From assembly GCF_023115355.1 (NCBI RefSeq), contig NZ_CP096020.1, positions 124,001 through 188,000 of the forward strand: a stretch of 64,000 bases of DNA, in the 5' to 3' direction. The position numbers and the translations under genes were made by a program. Positions 1 through 9,430 of the stretch are shown in pieces (the first letter of the stretch is position 1; each line of letters opens with the position of its first letter). The notes under the pieces were generated by a model that saw only the letters and a program-made list of their open reading frames with translations, did no database searches and was not told where the DNA came from. This stretch comes from Halocatena salina (lineage in GTDB: Archaea; Halobacteriota; Halobacteria; Halobacteriales; Haloarculaceae).

Positions 1-432
1 TCCTACGCTTGAGAGCGTGATCACTACCAGTGTCACACATCCTACTGCCAGATAGTAAGTTGCCCAGGTAACGTCATCAGCTGAAACCACCTCCATATAG
101 AGGGTGACTTGATGGAACCCTTCGGCTTGTGCGACAATCTTCCGGTCGACGTGATACTCGACAATTCCGAGTTCATCGAGTTTTGGCAGATGAGTCTGGT
201 GTAAGGAGTTATAGACGCTTTCTCTGATGTTTCGAGGCGGTGGTGTCTCGCCCGTTTCCACTGCTGCCACTTGTTCGGACAACTCCCGTAGCGGTATCGG
301 TTTCCGTGTCTGCTGAAGTTGTTCTAGCACCCATGTCCGTCGTTTGTTCCGCAGTACGTCGTGAATCTCGTACTTCGTGAGCTGCGGCGTCCTCTGAACG
401 CTAGCCATCGATGCTCGTTCGTCGACTTTCAT
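1..432 (-). CDS. DUF7344-type winged-helix protein (partial)
   Basis: This gene is cut by the left window edge; 144 codons are visible and the frame stays open to base 1. The start is the ATG at 432-430, beginning MKVDERASMASVQRTP; a second Met lies at residue 9. Residues 10-110 look like the haloarchaeal DUF7344 winged-helix domain: 'YEIHDVLRNKRRTWVLEQL', then a 'LREL..QVA' helix, then 'SLHQTHLPKLDELGIVEY'. A hydrophobic stretch (ATYYLAVGCVTLVVITL) begins near residue 122 and is probably the first of the one or two C-terminal membrane helices usual in this family. It is probably a membrane-tethered transcription regulator; its target cannot be seen. Confidence 0.75.
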   Translation of the reverse strand, partial: MKVDERASMASVQRTPQLTKYEIHDVLRNKRRTWVLEQLQQTRKPIPLRELSEQVAAVETGETPPPRNIRESVYNSLHQTHLPKLDELGIVEYHVDRKIVAQAEGFHQVTLYMEVVSADDVTWATYYLAVGCVTLVVITLSSVG

Positions 433-1019
433 CTGTAGAGTAATGATTAGTATCGTCGTCCGTACTGCGCTCTCCGATCCGAGCGTTCATATTGTTTGCT
501 CCGTGATGGCACGATGGATGTCGATTGTACCGTTTCTGTACAGCTAGTGAAGATCGTTGTGTGTATCCACCTCCCCAAAAGATCGATGCCCTCCGTCGTT
601 AGTGCGATCGACCTCATACTATACGGAGCGCGTCGATGGTACCGATTACGTCCCATGATATACATCTTTGATTGTATATCTGTATAATAAGCTTTCTGCC
701 CATTATTCAGAATATTTATGATTATGGAAAACAGCTTTAACGGTGTAATTTTTAATTTTGTAGGATATTCAGAGATAGAAAATAGATAAAATATTAACTA
801 TCATGTATTGGATATAAAACATTACGTATTTACATATTTATTATAACGTGGACAACACTGTTCTCCCGATCAGCTCCGACCTGAATCGACTGTACGAGGG
901 CTGATGCATAGCAGACCGGCTTCAGCGATCGAAGCGGTGCTCTCCTGTTTCCGCCATTAGGGACGCGAATATGCGTTCGATCTCACGTATCGAATTGTTG
1001 CTCATCGCTCAGGCCTCCG
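433..1019. other. Intergenic, no supported gene
   Basis: Short overlapping reading frames on both strands near 447-687 show no recognisable domain. Bases 690-850 are very AT-rich, as in haloarchaeal promoter and intergenic DNA. I see no RNA gene here. Confidence 0.5.
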
Positions 1020-2354
1020 TTATATCCGTGGAAGTAATTCCTCGTAATCCGCGGGCGGTACGGGCCCTTCGAGCAGTGGATCGGACGTGTGTCTCATCCA
1101 GCGCACCAATCGTCCTCGGAGCTGGTCACGGACGTGTTCGTACTGCGGATCATCGACTAAGTTGGTCTGTTCGTACGGATCTTTTTCGAGATCGTACAGC
1201 TCTTCGTAGGGTCGCCGGCCGGATTGTAACTGTTCGTGGACTTCTCGGCCAGCCTTGCTTTTGAAGACGTCGTTCGTGAGGTAGATCGATGGTAAGTGCC
1301 AGAAGTTCCTGATGTATTTGTACTGGTCGGTCCTGATCGCCCGCATTGGATTGTACGTATCGTGCCAGGTCATTTCGGCGAACAGATTATCGCGGGGGTA
1401 GTACATCTCTTCGGTCAACAGGGGCAGGAAACTCTGTCCCTCGATCTCTTCCGGGATGGCTTTGCCGAGTAGATCGAGCAGCGTGGGTAGTATATCAACA
1501 TTGCTCACTAGATCATCACAACGCTGTCCACCGTCGATTATTCCTGGATACCGTATGACAAGGGCGGCCTCGATACCGGGATCGTAACACGATCCCTTCG
1601 CTCGCGGGAAGGCGATCCCGTGCTCGGTCGTAAATATGACGAGCGTTTCATCGGCACACCCTGCTGCTTCGAGTGCGATGGTGATCGTTCCTACAGCGTC
1701 GTCGATCGCCTGAATCATTCCGTGCATCGCAGCTATGTCTTCTCTGATCCCGGGTTCATCAGGGAGATACGGTAGTGGTTCGATCTCGGCGGGATCAGCA
1801 GCCTCGTACTCCGTGTCCGTGAATCCGTACAGTCCGTTGTCCTGTCTGCGGTGGGTTTCGAAAAACCCAATCGAGGCGAAAAACGGCTCCTCAAAGGTGT
1901 CCTTCTCGAAAAAGACGTCGATCGTTTCGGCGATATTCCGCGCTCGGTTGATCTCGTGGATCGCAGGCGAAACTGCTGGTGAGAGATTACCGCCGGAATG
2001 GATGTGTTCGTATCCGAGTCGATCGAGATGATCTGTGATGTGCTGAAGTCCAAACAAATGCGTACTGTATCCGCTCTGCTTTAGGTACTCCGGCATGGTA
2101 CGCTCGTTGGGATGTAGAGCCCAGTCCTCGTGAGCCAGTCCCATTAGACCATTGACGTGTGGGTATCGGCCAGTCATCAGACTCCCGCGACTCGGTGAAC
2201 ACTGGGGGGCCGTCGCGTAGTGATTTTCGAAGAGGACCCCGTCGTCTGCGAGCGCATCGATGTTCGGCGTGTCGATATCCTGTCCGTAACAGCCGAGATA
2301 CCGTCCGAGATCGTGACAGTGTATCAAGAGGATGTTTGGTGTATTCCCGACCAT
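1020..2354 (-). CDS. Sulfatase family hydrolase
   Basis: This is a cytosolic-looking arylsulfatase/alkaline-phosphatase-superfamily enzyme that should cleave a sulfate (or phosphonate) ester. From the preferred start (ATG 2354, MVGNTPNILLIHCHD) the N-terminal metal site is 'HCHD' and the active-site signature is CSPSRGSLMTG, with Cys52 as the residue to be converted to formylglycine (C-x-P-S-R). A second metal region is 'TTEHGIAF'. The C-terminal 'LYDLEKDPYEQTNLVDDP' is the conserved sulfatase ending. The length of 444 aa is normal. An alternative in-frame ATG at 2375 adds seven residues. No signal peptide is visible. No formylglycine-generating enzyme lies in this window. The substrate is unknown. 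Confidence 0.9.
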   Translation of the reverse strand: MVGNTPNILLIHCHDLGRYLGCYGQDIDTPNIDALADDGVLFENHYATAPQCSPSRGSLMTGRYPHVNGLMGLAHEDWALHPNERTMPEYLKQSGYSTHLFGLQHITDHLDRLGYEHIHSGGNLSPAVSPAIHEINRARNIAETIDVFFEKDTFEEPFFASIGFFETHRRQDNGLYGFTDTEYEAADPAEIEPLPYLPDEPGIREDIAAMHGMIQAIDDAVGTITIALEAAGCADETLVIFTTEHGIAFPRAKGSCYDPGIEAALVIRYPGIIDGGQRCDDLVSNVDILPTLLDLLGKAIPEEIEGQSFLPLLTEEMYYPRDNLFAEMTWHDTYNPMRAIRTDQYKYIRNFWHLPSIYLTNDVFKSKAGREVHEQLQSGRRPYEELYDLEKDPYEQTNLVDDPQYEHVRDQLRGRLVRWMRHTSDPLLEGPVPPADYEELLPRI

Positions 2355-2719
2355 TATTTCGCGTACGGAGCACACATGATTAATAGTTATGCTGGCTTGT
2401 CCCGGTATGTATTATTTCAGTACTTTAGAATAAGATAGTAATGCGAGTCAGAAGCGTTCCCATGGTTTCTCTAACCGTTACGTAGTACAGGAGTAGAAGG
2501 GTACCAACAGCTTTCGATTACAAGCGTATGTTTGTAACGGTCATATGATTTCTGACCGTGGCGCGATCTCGTTCGACTCGTAGCCTCGTGGAAATCAGTC
2601 GGCTACGCTGAGCGGTTCTTGGTAGCGGTTGCGGATCGCTTGCTGATGCCGATGACTTCACGCTTCGAAGAAGGTAGCCGTCGCTGATTTCATTCGGACC
2701 GAAAGCACGGGGATCCCGC
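2355..2719. other. Intergenic between sulfatase and phosphatase genes
   Basis: No reading frame with coding character was found. There is an AT-rich patch near 2390-2450. The two flanking genes run the same way, but the gap is too long for obvious co-transcription. Confidence 0.4.
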
Positions 2720-3745
2720 TCATAGATAGCCCAAATTATCTAGTTGGTTTCTCACGTCATCGGCTGTACGAGTCTGAACACTGTCGTTACCCGTGTATGC
2801 TGGCCGGAGTGCTGGTTCGTCGACTGTTGGGTTACTCGTCGTGACGGTTTCGATTACGGACCGGATGTCGTAAACGGACTCGGCATCGTCGAGGAGTCGT
2901 TGTTCAGTGGTACCGAAAAACGCAGCGTGTGTATGCTCTCCCTCTTTGAGGCCGTGATCGGAGACACATATCAGTCGATCGCTGTCTTGGAGGGAGTGTT
3001 TGATTTCATCCGTCCACTCTGCAGCCATTCGGTACGCGCGTTCTTGCCAACTCGGATCGGTTTCGGCTGCGACGGGCGCAACGTGACCGATCGTGTCGAG
3101 AAATCCCAACCACACGAAGATGAGGTCGTATTCGCGTTGAATGGCGGAGTGGACGACACCCAGCTTTCCCAAGGCTTCAGTGGCGAGTCGCTCTTCGAGC
3201 TGAGAGAGCGATGCTGTCGGAACCGATTGGGTGTTTCCATTGCCCATATCTTCGACGTTGAGGAACTGTTTGAGGTGCGCGCCTCGATCGAACACGATTC
3301 CGAGTTCGTCGTCGGCGGGAACCCGGTAGTTCGGGATCGCAACAGGACGAGCTGTTCGCCCGTCGAACACCGTCGAGATACCCTGTGATTCGTAGTAGTC
3401 TGCGGATTTGAAATCGAGCTGCACTCCTTGGTTCTGGAGCCGTCGCCCGAACTTGGCCCGGATACGTCGAGGCACGATGCCTCTGGCCGTTCGACTTACT
3501 GCCGCAACGGCCGGATTTTTCCAGTCCACCCCGTTTGTCGATTCGACGTGAATCCCGTGTTCTTCCGGTGGCACCCCTGTGATGATCGAGGGCCATACCT
3601 CGTAGGTGTGGGGCTTACCGAGATGAGGATTGTCGAACGTTTCGAGCTGCGAATAATACGGCCCAAACGTTTCTGTGAGCCCGAACTTTTCGACTAATTC
3701 GTAGTCTAGAGCGTCCCATCCTAGCACAATCGTCATTCCATCCAT
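2720..3745 (-). CDS. Alkaline phosphatase superfamily phosphodiesterase
   Basis: A 341-aa protein of the type I phosphodiesterase/nucleotide pyrophosphatase-like group. Visible marks are the N-terminal 'VLGWDALDYEL' (first metal Asp), 'YEVWPSIITGVPPEEHGI' (the T/S nucleophile region after the P-S-x-T/S pattern), 'FVWLGFLDTIGHVAP' (Asp/His metal ligands) and 'ICVSDHGLKEGEHTH' (D-H...H metal ligands). Such enzymes hydrolyse phosphate mono- or diesters, and haloarchaeal members often sit in cell-surface glycan clusters. No signal peptide is seen, so it is probably cytoplasmic. Its neighbour is a sulfatase of the same superfold, which may mean related substrates; that link is inference. Internal Met4 is an alternative start. 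Confidence 0.85.
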   Translation of the reverse strand: MDGMTIVLGWDALDYELVEKFGLTETFGPYYSQLETFDNPHLGKPHTYEVWPSIITGVPPEEHGIHVESTNGVDWKNPAVAAVSRTARGIVPRRIRAKFGRRLQNQGVQLDFKSADYYESQGISTVFDGRTARPVAIPNYRVPADDELGIVFDRGAHLKQFLNVEDMGNGNTQSVPTASLSQLEERLATEALGKLGVVHSAIQREYDLIFVWLGFLDTIGHVAPVAAETDPSWQERAYRMAAEWTDEIKHSLQDSDRLICVSDHGLKEGEHTHAAFFGTTEQRLLDDAESVYDIRSVIETVTTSNPTVDEPALRPAYTGNDSVQTRTADDVRNQLDNLGYL

Positions 3746-3867
3746 ATCAATATTTGACGTATGTCTTCTATTACTCTTTGGCTTGCAGTGGCAGCTACGA
3801 TCGCGTTGTGGGATCTGTGTCGTTCGAAAATCGGGTTATGAGGACCGCTTCACGAGTTTGGATAGCG

Positions 3868-5268
3868 TTAGTCGTCGGGCGTCGACGCGTGCTCATCGTC
3901 GGCACCTGCTCGATCGGTCATCATCGTCGTTCCTCGCTCGCGCCAATCACCGGTCGCGTAGTAGAAACAAAGTACCACGTTCCGCCACGCATAATCAGCG
4001 ACAATCCCGGCGTATGCCGCAACGACACCGTATCCGAGTCGAAGTCCGAAGAGATAGGTCGTCCCGAGAAGGAAGATGAACGTCCCCGAGAGTTTGGCCA
4101 GAAACGGGACTCTCGTTTCGCTTCCGCCTCGAAGTGCCCCGGCGATCACGACGTACAGTGCGATGAGAACGGTCGAAAGCGCGTACGCTCGGGCGAAACC
4201 CGTCGCGTACGCGACGGTCATCGGATCGTGCGTGAAAAGCAGTACGAACTGTTCTGCGATCCCGAACAGAACGAATCCGAGTCCACCGACGGTGATCACC
4301 CCCAGCATAGCGATGATGCTGCCGTCCCAGTACGCCTCGGTCGGATTGCCTTCCCCGAGTCCTTGGCCGACGATGATGTTGGTCGCGATTCCGTATCCAC
4401 GTGAAAGCGGGGCAGCGATCTGTTGATACATCCGCCGTCCGATGTGGTAGGCAGCGTTGACCTCCGTTCCGAACACGAGTAAGATGGCGTTAAACGGGAA
4501 CTCAGCGATCAGTTCGGTTAGTCCCTCGGCAGTACGGGGGAGTCCGATGAGGATCAGCTGCTTTCCGATGATCGGATCGGTCGGATGGACGTATTCGATC
4601 TGACTCCAGTGGCTGTAAATAAACACGAGAAACGCCATCGCTTCGAGATAATTGGCGCTGGTGGTTGCGACCGCGATACCGATGACTGAAAGCTCCGGCA
4701 ACGGACCGATCCCGAACGCGAGAACGACCGTTCCGACGATGTTGACGGCGTTTGCTCCGCTCCGAACGATCATCGGAGAACGCGTATCACCGGTTCCCTG
4801 AATGGCGCGGGCAGCGATCAACACGGTGTGACGCGCCGGACTACTCAACAGAATGATCACCAGATACAACGCTCCGCTCTGGACCACGTCGATCTCTGCC
4901 CCGAGTACAGCGATCGCCCATTCGTTGAAGAAGAGACCGAACACGATGAACGGAACACTGGCGAGTACACCGATGAGAAGCGCTTGTGTAACAGCTTCGT
5001 TCCGGTTTCCAACGGCACCACGGCCGGTGTCTTGACTCGATAATGCGATCGCTCCATCGCCCACGCCGGAGCCGATGCGCGCAGGGAGTCGTGCGTACAC
5101 ATCCGCGAGACCGACAGCTGCCACTGCTGCTGGCGAGAGAAATCCAGCGACGATTACGTCTGTGGTTCGCATTAACGTCCGAAGCACCTGCGTCAGTATT
5201 ACCGGCCACGATAGATCCGCAGTCCGTTTCCACACCGACCAGACGCGCTGTTGGAAATCTTCCCCCAC
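3868..5268 (-). CDS. MATE family multidrug/metabolite exporter
   Basis: A polytopic membrane protein with two repeated halves of about six helices, belonging to the MATE family (cation-coupled efflux of drugs or metabolites). Typical features are 'LSWPVILTQVLRTLMRTTDV' in helix 1, 'IGSGVGDGAIALSSQDTGRG' and, in the second half, 'RRMYQQIAAPLSRGYGIA'. I prefer the GTG at 5268 (VGEDFQQRVWSVWKRT) because the 52 residues upstream in the same frame, from an ATG at 5424, look non-conserved and would crowd the divergent gene at 5464. From this start the protein is 466 aa, normal for MATE. The substrate is unknown. Confidence 0.85.
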   Translation of the reverse strand: MGEDFQQRVWSVWKRTADLSWPVILTQVLRTLMRTTDVIVAGFLSPAAVAAVGLADVYARLPARIGSGVGDGAIALSSQDTGRGAVGNRNEAVTQALLIGVLASVPFIVFGLFFNEWAIAVLGAEIDVVQSGALYLVIILLSSPARHTVLIAARAIQGTGDTRSPMIVRSGANAVNIVGTVVLAFGIGPLPELSVIGIAVATTSANYLEAMAFLVFIYSHWSQIEYVHPTDPIIGKQLILIGLPRTAEGLTELIAEFPFNAILLVFGTEVNAAYHIGRRMYQQIAAPLSRGYGIATNIIVGQGLGEGNPTEAYWDGSIIAMLGVITVGGLGFVLFGIAEQFVLLFTHDPMTVAYATGFARAYALSTVLIALYVVIAGALRGGSETRVPFLAKLSGTFIFLLGTTYLFGLRLGYGVVAAYAGIVADYAWRNVVLCFYYATGDWRERGTTMMTDRAGADDEHASTPDD

Positions 5269-5463
5269 GATTTCGTAGGATAGTCGGGTCCGAACCGAAA
5301 AGAGCTGTATTGCGGTTATCCTTTCTGGAATCGGCAGCGAGTGAACCGTCACAAACGGCTCTGACAGTGTGGGCCGTAGCCAACGCGACACCGAACAGCT
5401 TGTTGTCCGAGGAGCATTCGCCAACGAATCCTTTTGTCGGTCAGCGTCGTACCTTCTAGTGTG

Positions 5464-6039
5464 ATGAACGCCCAGGCCGAGACCTCGACCGAATACAGTA
5501 TCGGCGGCAGCCTGAACTGGTTGATCGGCGGCGCTGTCGGCGGCGTCGTTGGAGCGTTGATCTTCGGTGGGCTGCTGTGGGCGATCGATCCAGCGATCGT
5601 GATCGAGACCATTCCAGCCATATACGGGTTGTCACCCGCCGGTCCTATCGGATGGGTGTTTCATCTGATACATGGTCTCGTTCTCGGTGTCATCTTCGGC
5701 TTTCTCGTCTCTCGCTCCGTGATCTTTGATACCCTCACTGCCGACGTGGAAACTGACATCATCGATACGATGGGTCCTCATTTGCGATTCACCGCAGCCG
5801 GGATCGTCTACGGGCTTGCGGTTTGGACTGTACTACCGGTGACTGCCTTGTCGATTTGGATGACGATCGGTGATGTGGGTGCACCGTCGTTTCCATCGAC
5901 CGCCATCGAAAGCCTTCTCGGCCACGTACTCTATGGACTCCTCCTCGGAGCGCTCTTCTCGATCTTCGTCGAAATAACACCGAAAGCCGAGGAGTCGGAT
6001 GCCCCCTTCGAGGAGGCTTCCGATTCATCACACCAGTAG
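5464..6039 (+). CDS. Four-helix membrane protein, unknown function
   Basis: A 191-aa protein with about four hydrophobic segments: 'LIGGAVGGVVGALIFGGLLW', the 'WVFHLIHGLVLGVIFGFLV' helix, 'AAGIVYGLAVWTVLPVTAL' and 'LLGHVLYGLLLGALFSIFV'. The GxxG-rich helices and the two similar 'H..HGL/VLYGLLLG' stretches suggest an internal duplication of a two-helix unit. Haloarchaeal relatives are often labelled 'histidine kinase', but no kinase domain is present. The ATG at 5464 is preferred over an upstream GTG-like start at 5434. The tail (residues 175-191) is acidic. The gene is divergent from the MATE exporter, with a shared promoter region. Confidence 0.7.
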   Translation: MNAQAETSTEYSIGGSLNWLIGGAVGGVVGALIFGGLLWAIDPAIVIETIPAIYGLSPAGPIGWVFHLIHGLVLGVIFGFLVSRSVIFDTLTADVETDIIDTMGPHLRFTAAGIVYGLAVWTVLPVTALSIWMTIGDVGAPSFPSTAIESLLGHVLYGLLLGALFSIFVEITPKAEESDAPFEEASDSSHQ

Positions 6040-6095
6040 CGTTCGGTCGAGAGTCGGCTTTTGAGCGAGACGTTTCAATGACGACCGATAGACCG

Positions 6096-6953
6096 CTAGG
6101 TGACGACCACGAGTACCGGTATGTCCACTGTCTGGAGAACGTGATCCGTCACGCTTCCGAGCGACTGGCTAGCCAAGTTCGATTTCCCCTCTGAAGCGAT
6201 GACGATCAGATCGATTCCGTGCTCGGTAACGTATTCATCGATAGCCGTGTACGATGTCCCTTGAGTCACTGATGATCGCACCGTGATCTCGGGATCGTTG
6301 ATGCGTCGTGCAAGTCGTTCGACTGCCTGTTGTCCCTCCGACTCCAGTCGTTCGATGAATTCCTTAGTCACCCCGCCAGCATCGAAGATGCCTGCTTGTG
6401 CCTGTACGTCGACAACGTTGAGTAGATGCAATGACGTATCGACGTGTCGAGCGATGTTGACCGCGTACGGTAGCGCACGTTCGGCGTTTTCACTGCCGTC
6501 CGTCGTGAGAAGGATATCTTCGGAAGCGTCCGAGATACCGTTTTCTGACGTGACAGTCACCACCGGAGTGTTGGTCCGACGCAACACACGGTCGGTAACA
6601 GTTCCGAGTAGGCGTTCTCCGAGTCCACTTCGGTCGCGACGGCCCATCACGACGAGATCGATATCGTTCTCGTCTATGTGCCTGGCAATGTATTTGTGAG
6701 ACTGCCCTTCGACGAGATGGGTGTCGATCGCGAGCTCGTCTCCACCAGCCAGTTCTGTAATCTCTTCAAGTATTTCTTGGCCTTGTTCATTCCCATTTTC
6801 TGTTTGCGATCTATTAGAAAAACGCGAGCCGTTCCCGAGGACATGAAGGATATCGATACGAGCGTCGTAACACTTTGCGATCTCCTGTCCGAATCGAGCG
6901 GCGTTCCTCGCGCTAGCACTCTCATCCGCTGGTATGAGTATCGTATCGAACAT
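6096..6953 (-). CDS. Universal stress protein, tandem UspA domains
   Basis: A 285-aa cytosolic protein with two UspA domains: residues 1-140 start 'MFDTILIPADESASA' and residues 143-285 start 'DILLTTDGSENAERAL'. Each ends with a nucleotide-loop-like segment, 'VMGRRDRSGLGERLLGTVTD' in the first and 'IASEGKSNLASQSLGSVTD' in the second. The first fits the ATP-binding G-x2-G-x9-G-S/T pattern loosely and the second poorly, so ATP binding is uncertain. Usp proteins act in stress survival or as partner-modulating proteins. It appears monocistronic and is preceded by a long AT-rich promoter region. Confidence 0.9.
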   Translation of the reverse strand: MFDTILIPADESASARNAARFGQEIAKCYDARIDILHVLGNGSRFSNRSQTENGNEQGQEILEEITELAGGDELAIDTHLVEGQSHKYIARHIDENDIDLVVMGRRDRSGLGERLLGTVTDRVLRRTNTPVVTVTSENGISDASEDILLTTDGSENAERALPYAVNIARHVDTSLHLLNVVDVQAQAGIFDAGGVTKEFIERLESEGQQAVERLARRINDPEITVRSSVTQGTSYTAIDEYVTEHGIDLIVIASEGKSNLASQSLGSVTDHVLQTVDIPVLVVVT

Positions 6954-7339
6954 GATCTATCCTCACTACCTGTTAGTTGTTCCTCCATCGAGAAGATATT
7001 TTCGGATACGAATGTAATTTATTATTTGAGTAGCAGGTGAATATAACTGGTTCGGTCGTTTCGACGAAGACGTTCTCGATACGATGTCGGTCTGCTACTG
7101 GATAGTTTACTGGCAATAGGTGTCCTATGATCTCTTCTACTCTGTACGATGTTCTATATTTCATCTTCATCCGATCGTTTGGTGGATATACGGTTTATAT
7201 TATCCATTTTTACTAATGTGTATTCATATAACAATATTGTTATATTTATTATATATTGTCTGGAAAGGGGCTCTTCGGACAGTTCTATCCGATCTGTGAC
7301 GGCGCTCTTCTGTCGTGTTTCGATCGACCTCTGATTTCG
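6954..7339. other. AT-rich intergenic region
   Basis: No convincing gene. Bases 7180-7260 are strongly AT-rich and probably include promoter or terminator sequence for the flanking minus-strand genes. Confidence 0.4.
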
Positions 7340-7765
7340 TCACAGCTCTTCTGATAGGATGACGATCGGAATCGTGATCGTTTCCTGTTCTTCGACGACG
7401 ATATCGGTTACTGTAATGTCGTCTTGTTCTGTCGCTGGGAACGAAAGTACGATGTTTAGCGTATCTACTGTTTCGGGCAGCCATAGGGTGCATCTACCTG
7501 TATCGGTAACCGGGAGTTCACTCACACTGTACGTCGGGTGGGTTGCTTGAATCACCATATCCGGAAGGGAATCGATACCGGCGGCACTCAACGTCACAGT
7601 GAGTCGCCGCCACCGAGGCGTTGCGGGTTCGTCATCCTGATCGTCGGCAGCGTCGTTCTGTTCCACTGGGGGTGTCTCCGTCGATCCCCCGGCTGGGTAC
7701 GTTGCTGTCGTTCCTTTTAAGCTATCGATTTCTTCTCCTGTTTCCGGATCGTAGGAAGAATCCAT
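7340..7765 (-). CDS. Hypothetical acidic protein, possible beta-sandwich
   Basis: A 141-aa protein of unknown function. The first 50 residues are Asp/Glu/Thr/Pro-rich and probably disordered (EQNDAADDQDDEPATPRW). Residues 50-141 alternate hydrophobic and polar residues, as in a small beta-sandwich (LTVTLSAAGIDSL, IVLSFPATEQDDITVTDIVV, ETITIPIVILSEEL), like carboxypeptidase-regulatory or PEGA-type folds. No signal peptide or catalytic motif is seen. Strong codon bias and acidity support a real gene. Confidence 0.6.
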   Translation of the reverse strand: MDSSYDPETGEEIDSLKGTTATYPAGGSTETPPVEQNDAADDQDDEPATPRWRRLTVTLSAAGIDSLPDMVIQATHPTYSVSELPVTDTGRCTLWLPETVDTLNIVLSFPATEQDDITVTDIVVEEQETITIPIVILSEEL

Positions 7766-7834
7766 ATCAGGCTCTGCTGGCTGCTTCTACGAATCGGTGT
7801 CGATACGTTCTGCTCGAAACTAGTCACTGAACTG

Positions 7835-9157
7835 TCATTCGTCCTGCGGTTCCTCTTCCGTGCGGATCACGATTGACGCGATCCGAGTCCCTTCGACATC
7901 AGCGACCGAAAGGACATACTCATCGACTGTGATCTGATCTCCGACATCGGGGGCTCGACCTAGTCGGTCTAAAACGAGACCACCGATAGTCCCGAACTCA
8001 TCGGTCTCGAAGTCCGTGTCCAGTTGTTCGTTGACCGCAGAGACGGTTACGGCTCCATCGACGACGTAGGCGTCCTCACGCCGGTCGATCGACGGCTCGT
8101 CGGTATCGAACTCGTCACGGATGTCACCAACGATCTGTTCGATGATATCTTCGATGGTTACGAGTCCCTCAAAGACGCCCCACTCGTCGATCACTGCGGC
8201 CATCTGACCTCGATCGCGCTGAAACTGGGTCAAGATGTCAGCAATGGGTGCCGTCTCCGGGACGATCGGGATATCGCGTGCGATATCCCTGGCGGTCGCT
8301 TCGTGGCTCCCAGTGTCGGAGTCGCTCGCCCGTAACACGTCTTTGACGTCGATGAAGCCGATGACCTGATCCGGCTCTTCGGCGTCGAGGACGGGATATC
8401 GGGTGTGATCTGCCTCTATAATCAACGAGCGAACCTCTGTCAGTGACTGATCGCTCTCGATCGTCACGACGTCCGGTCGAGGGACCATCACCGCTCGGGC
8501 TGTCGTGTCATCGAGCATAAAGACTTGTTCGATCATCTCTACTTCGGTCGTATCGATCTGACCTTCACGGCCAGCCCGGCTCAGCACGGTCCGGATCTCC
8601 TCTTCAGTGAGTATCTCGTCGCTCTCCGAGGCGGGTGGAACACCGATGAGCCGCGTAAAGCGGTTCGCCGTTCCATTGAAGGTGACGATCCCAGGAACGA
8701 ACAGATAGTAAAAGAGCTTCATCGGTGGTGAGACCATCAAGGCGATACGCTCGGGTTTTGCGATCGAGATCGTTTTCGGTGCGAGTTCACCGAAGACGAC
8801 GTGGAGGAACGTGATGACGCTGAATCCGACGGCGAAGGCGACGAGGTGGAGCACGCTTTCGGGAAGGATCGGTGCTAACACTGGCTCCAGTAGCGCTGCA
8901 ACGGCCGGCTCGCCGAGCCAGCCAAGGCCGAGTGAGGCGATGGTGATTCCGAGCTGGGTGACCGCGAGATAATCATCGAGGTTGTCCACCGCTTCCTGGA
9001 GTGTCGCTGATCCGGTTCGACCCTCCTCGACGAGTTGCTTGACAGCTGATGAGCGCACGCGCACGTAGGCAAATTCCGCGGCGACGAAGAAGCCGTTCAT
9101 GAACACTAGCGCGAATGCACCAATAAGGCGCGCTACAGAGACGACGATATCTACCAT
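7835..9157 (-). CDS. CNNM/CBS-domain membrane protein (hemolysin C family)
   Basis: A 440-aa protein with an N-terminal DUF21/CNNM membrane domain (residues 1-190, starting MVDIVVSVARLIGAFALVF, with 'GFFVAAEFAYVRVRSS'), a CBS pair (about 210-330: 'MVPRPDVVTIESDQSLTEV', 'VIGFIDVKDVL', 'AAVIDEWGVFEGLVTIED') and a C-terminal CorC/HlyC domain (about 345-430: 'VDGAVTVSAVNEQLDTDFE'). The family handles Mg2+/Co2+ transport or efflux gated by nucleotide at the CBS pair. The ATG at 9157 is chosen because the membrane domain begins there; upstream in-frame codons to 9301 look non-coding. Confidence 0.9.
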   Translation of the reverse strand: MVDIVVSVARLIGAFALVFMNGFFVAAEFAYVRVRSSAVKQLVEEGRTGSATLQEAVDNLDDYLAVTQLGITIASLGLGWLGEPAVAALLEPVLAPILPESVLHLVAFAVGFSVITFLHVVFGELAPKTISIAKPERIALMVSPPMKLFYYLFVPGIVTFNGTANRFTRLIGVPPASESDEILTEEEIRTVLSRAGREGQIDTTEVEMIEQVFMLDDTTARAVMVPRPDVVTIESDQSLTEVRSLIIEADHTRYPVLDAEEPDQVIGFIDVKDVLRASDSDTGSHEATARDIARDIPIVPETAPIADILTQFQRDRGQMAAVIDEWGVFEGLVTIEDIIEQIVGDIRDEFDTDEPSIDRREDAYVVDGAVTVSAVNEQLDTDFETDEFGTIGGLVLDRLGRAPDVGDQITVDEYVLSVADVEGTRIASIVIRTEEEPQDE

Positions 9158-9430
9158 CGTTTGCCGTTCTTTTCCCGCGTAATCGTAAATTCTGTCCATT
9201 CGAGACCCGTCTCGATGGTGACGATCGAATTTGCTGTGGTCATATCTCGCAGTAACTACCCCAAGGTAAATAATTCCGCGGAACGATGACTGTAACGCCA
9301 CGTATCGACCGCCTCTCGAGTCGATCCGTATGAAAGGTGTGATTTCCCGTTTCGACCGTTTGACGATAATATCATAAAAGTGTCTACTTTCGATACCGTT
9401 TTACGAGCGTTTCTTGATACTCGTCCTAGG

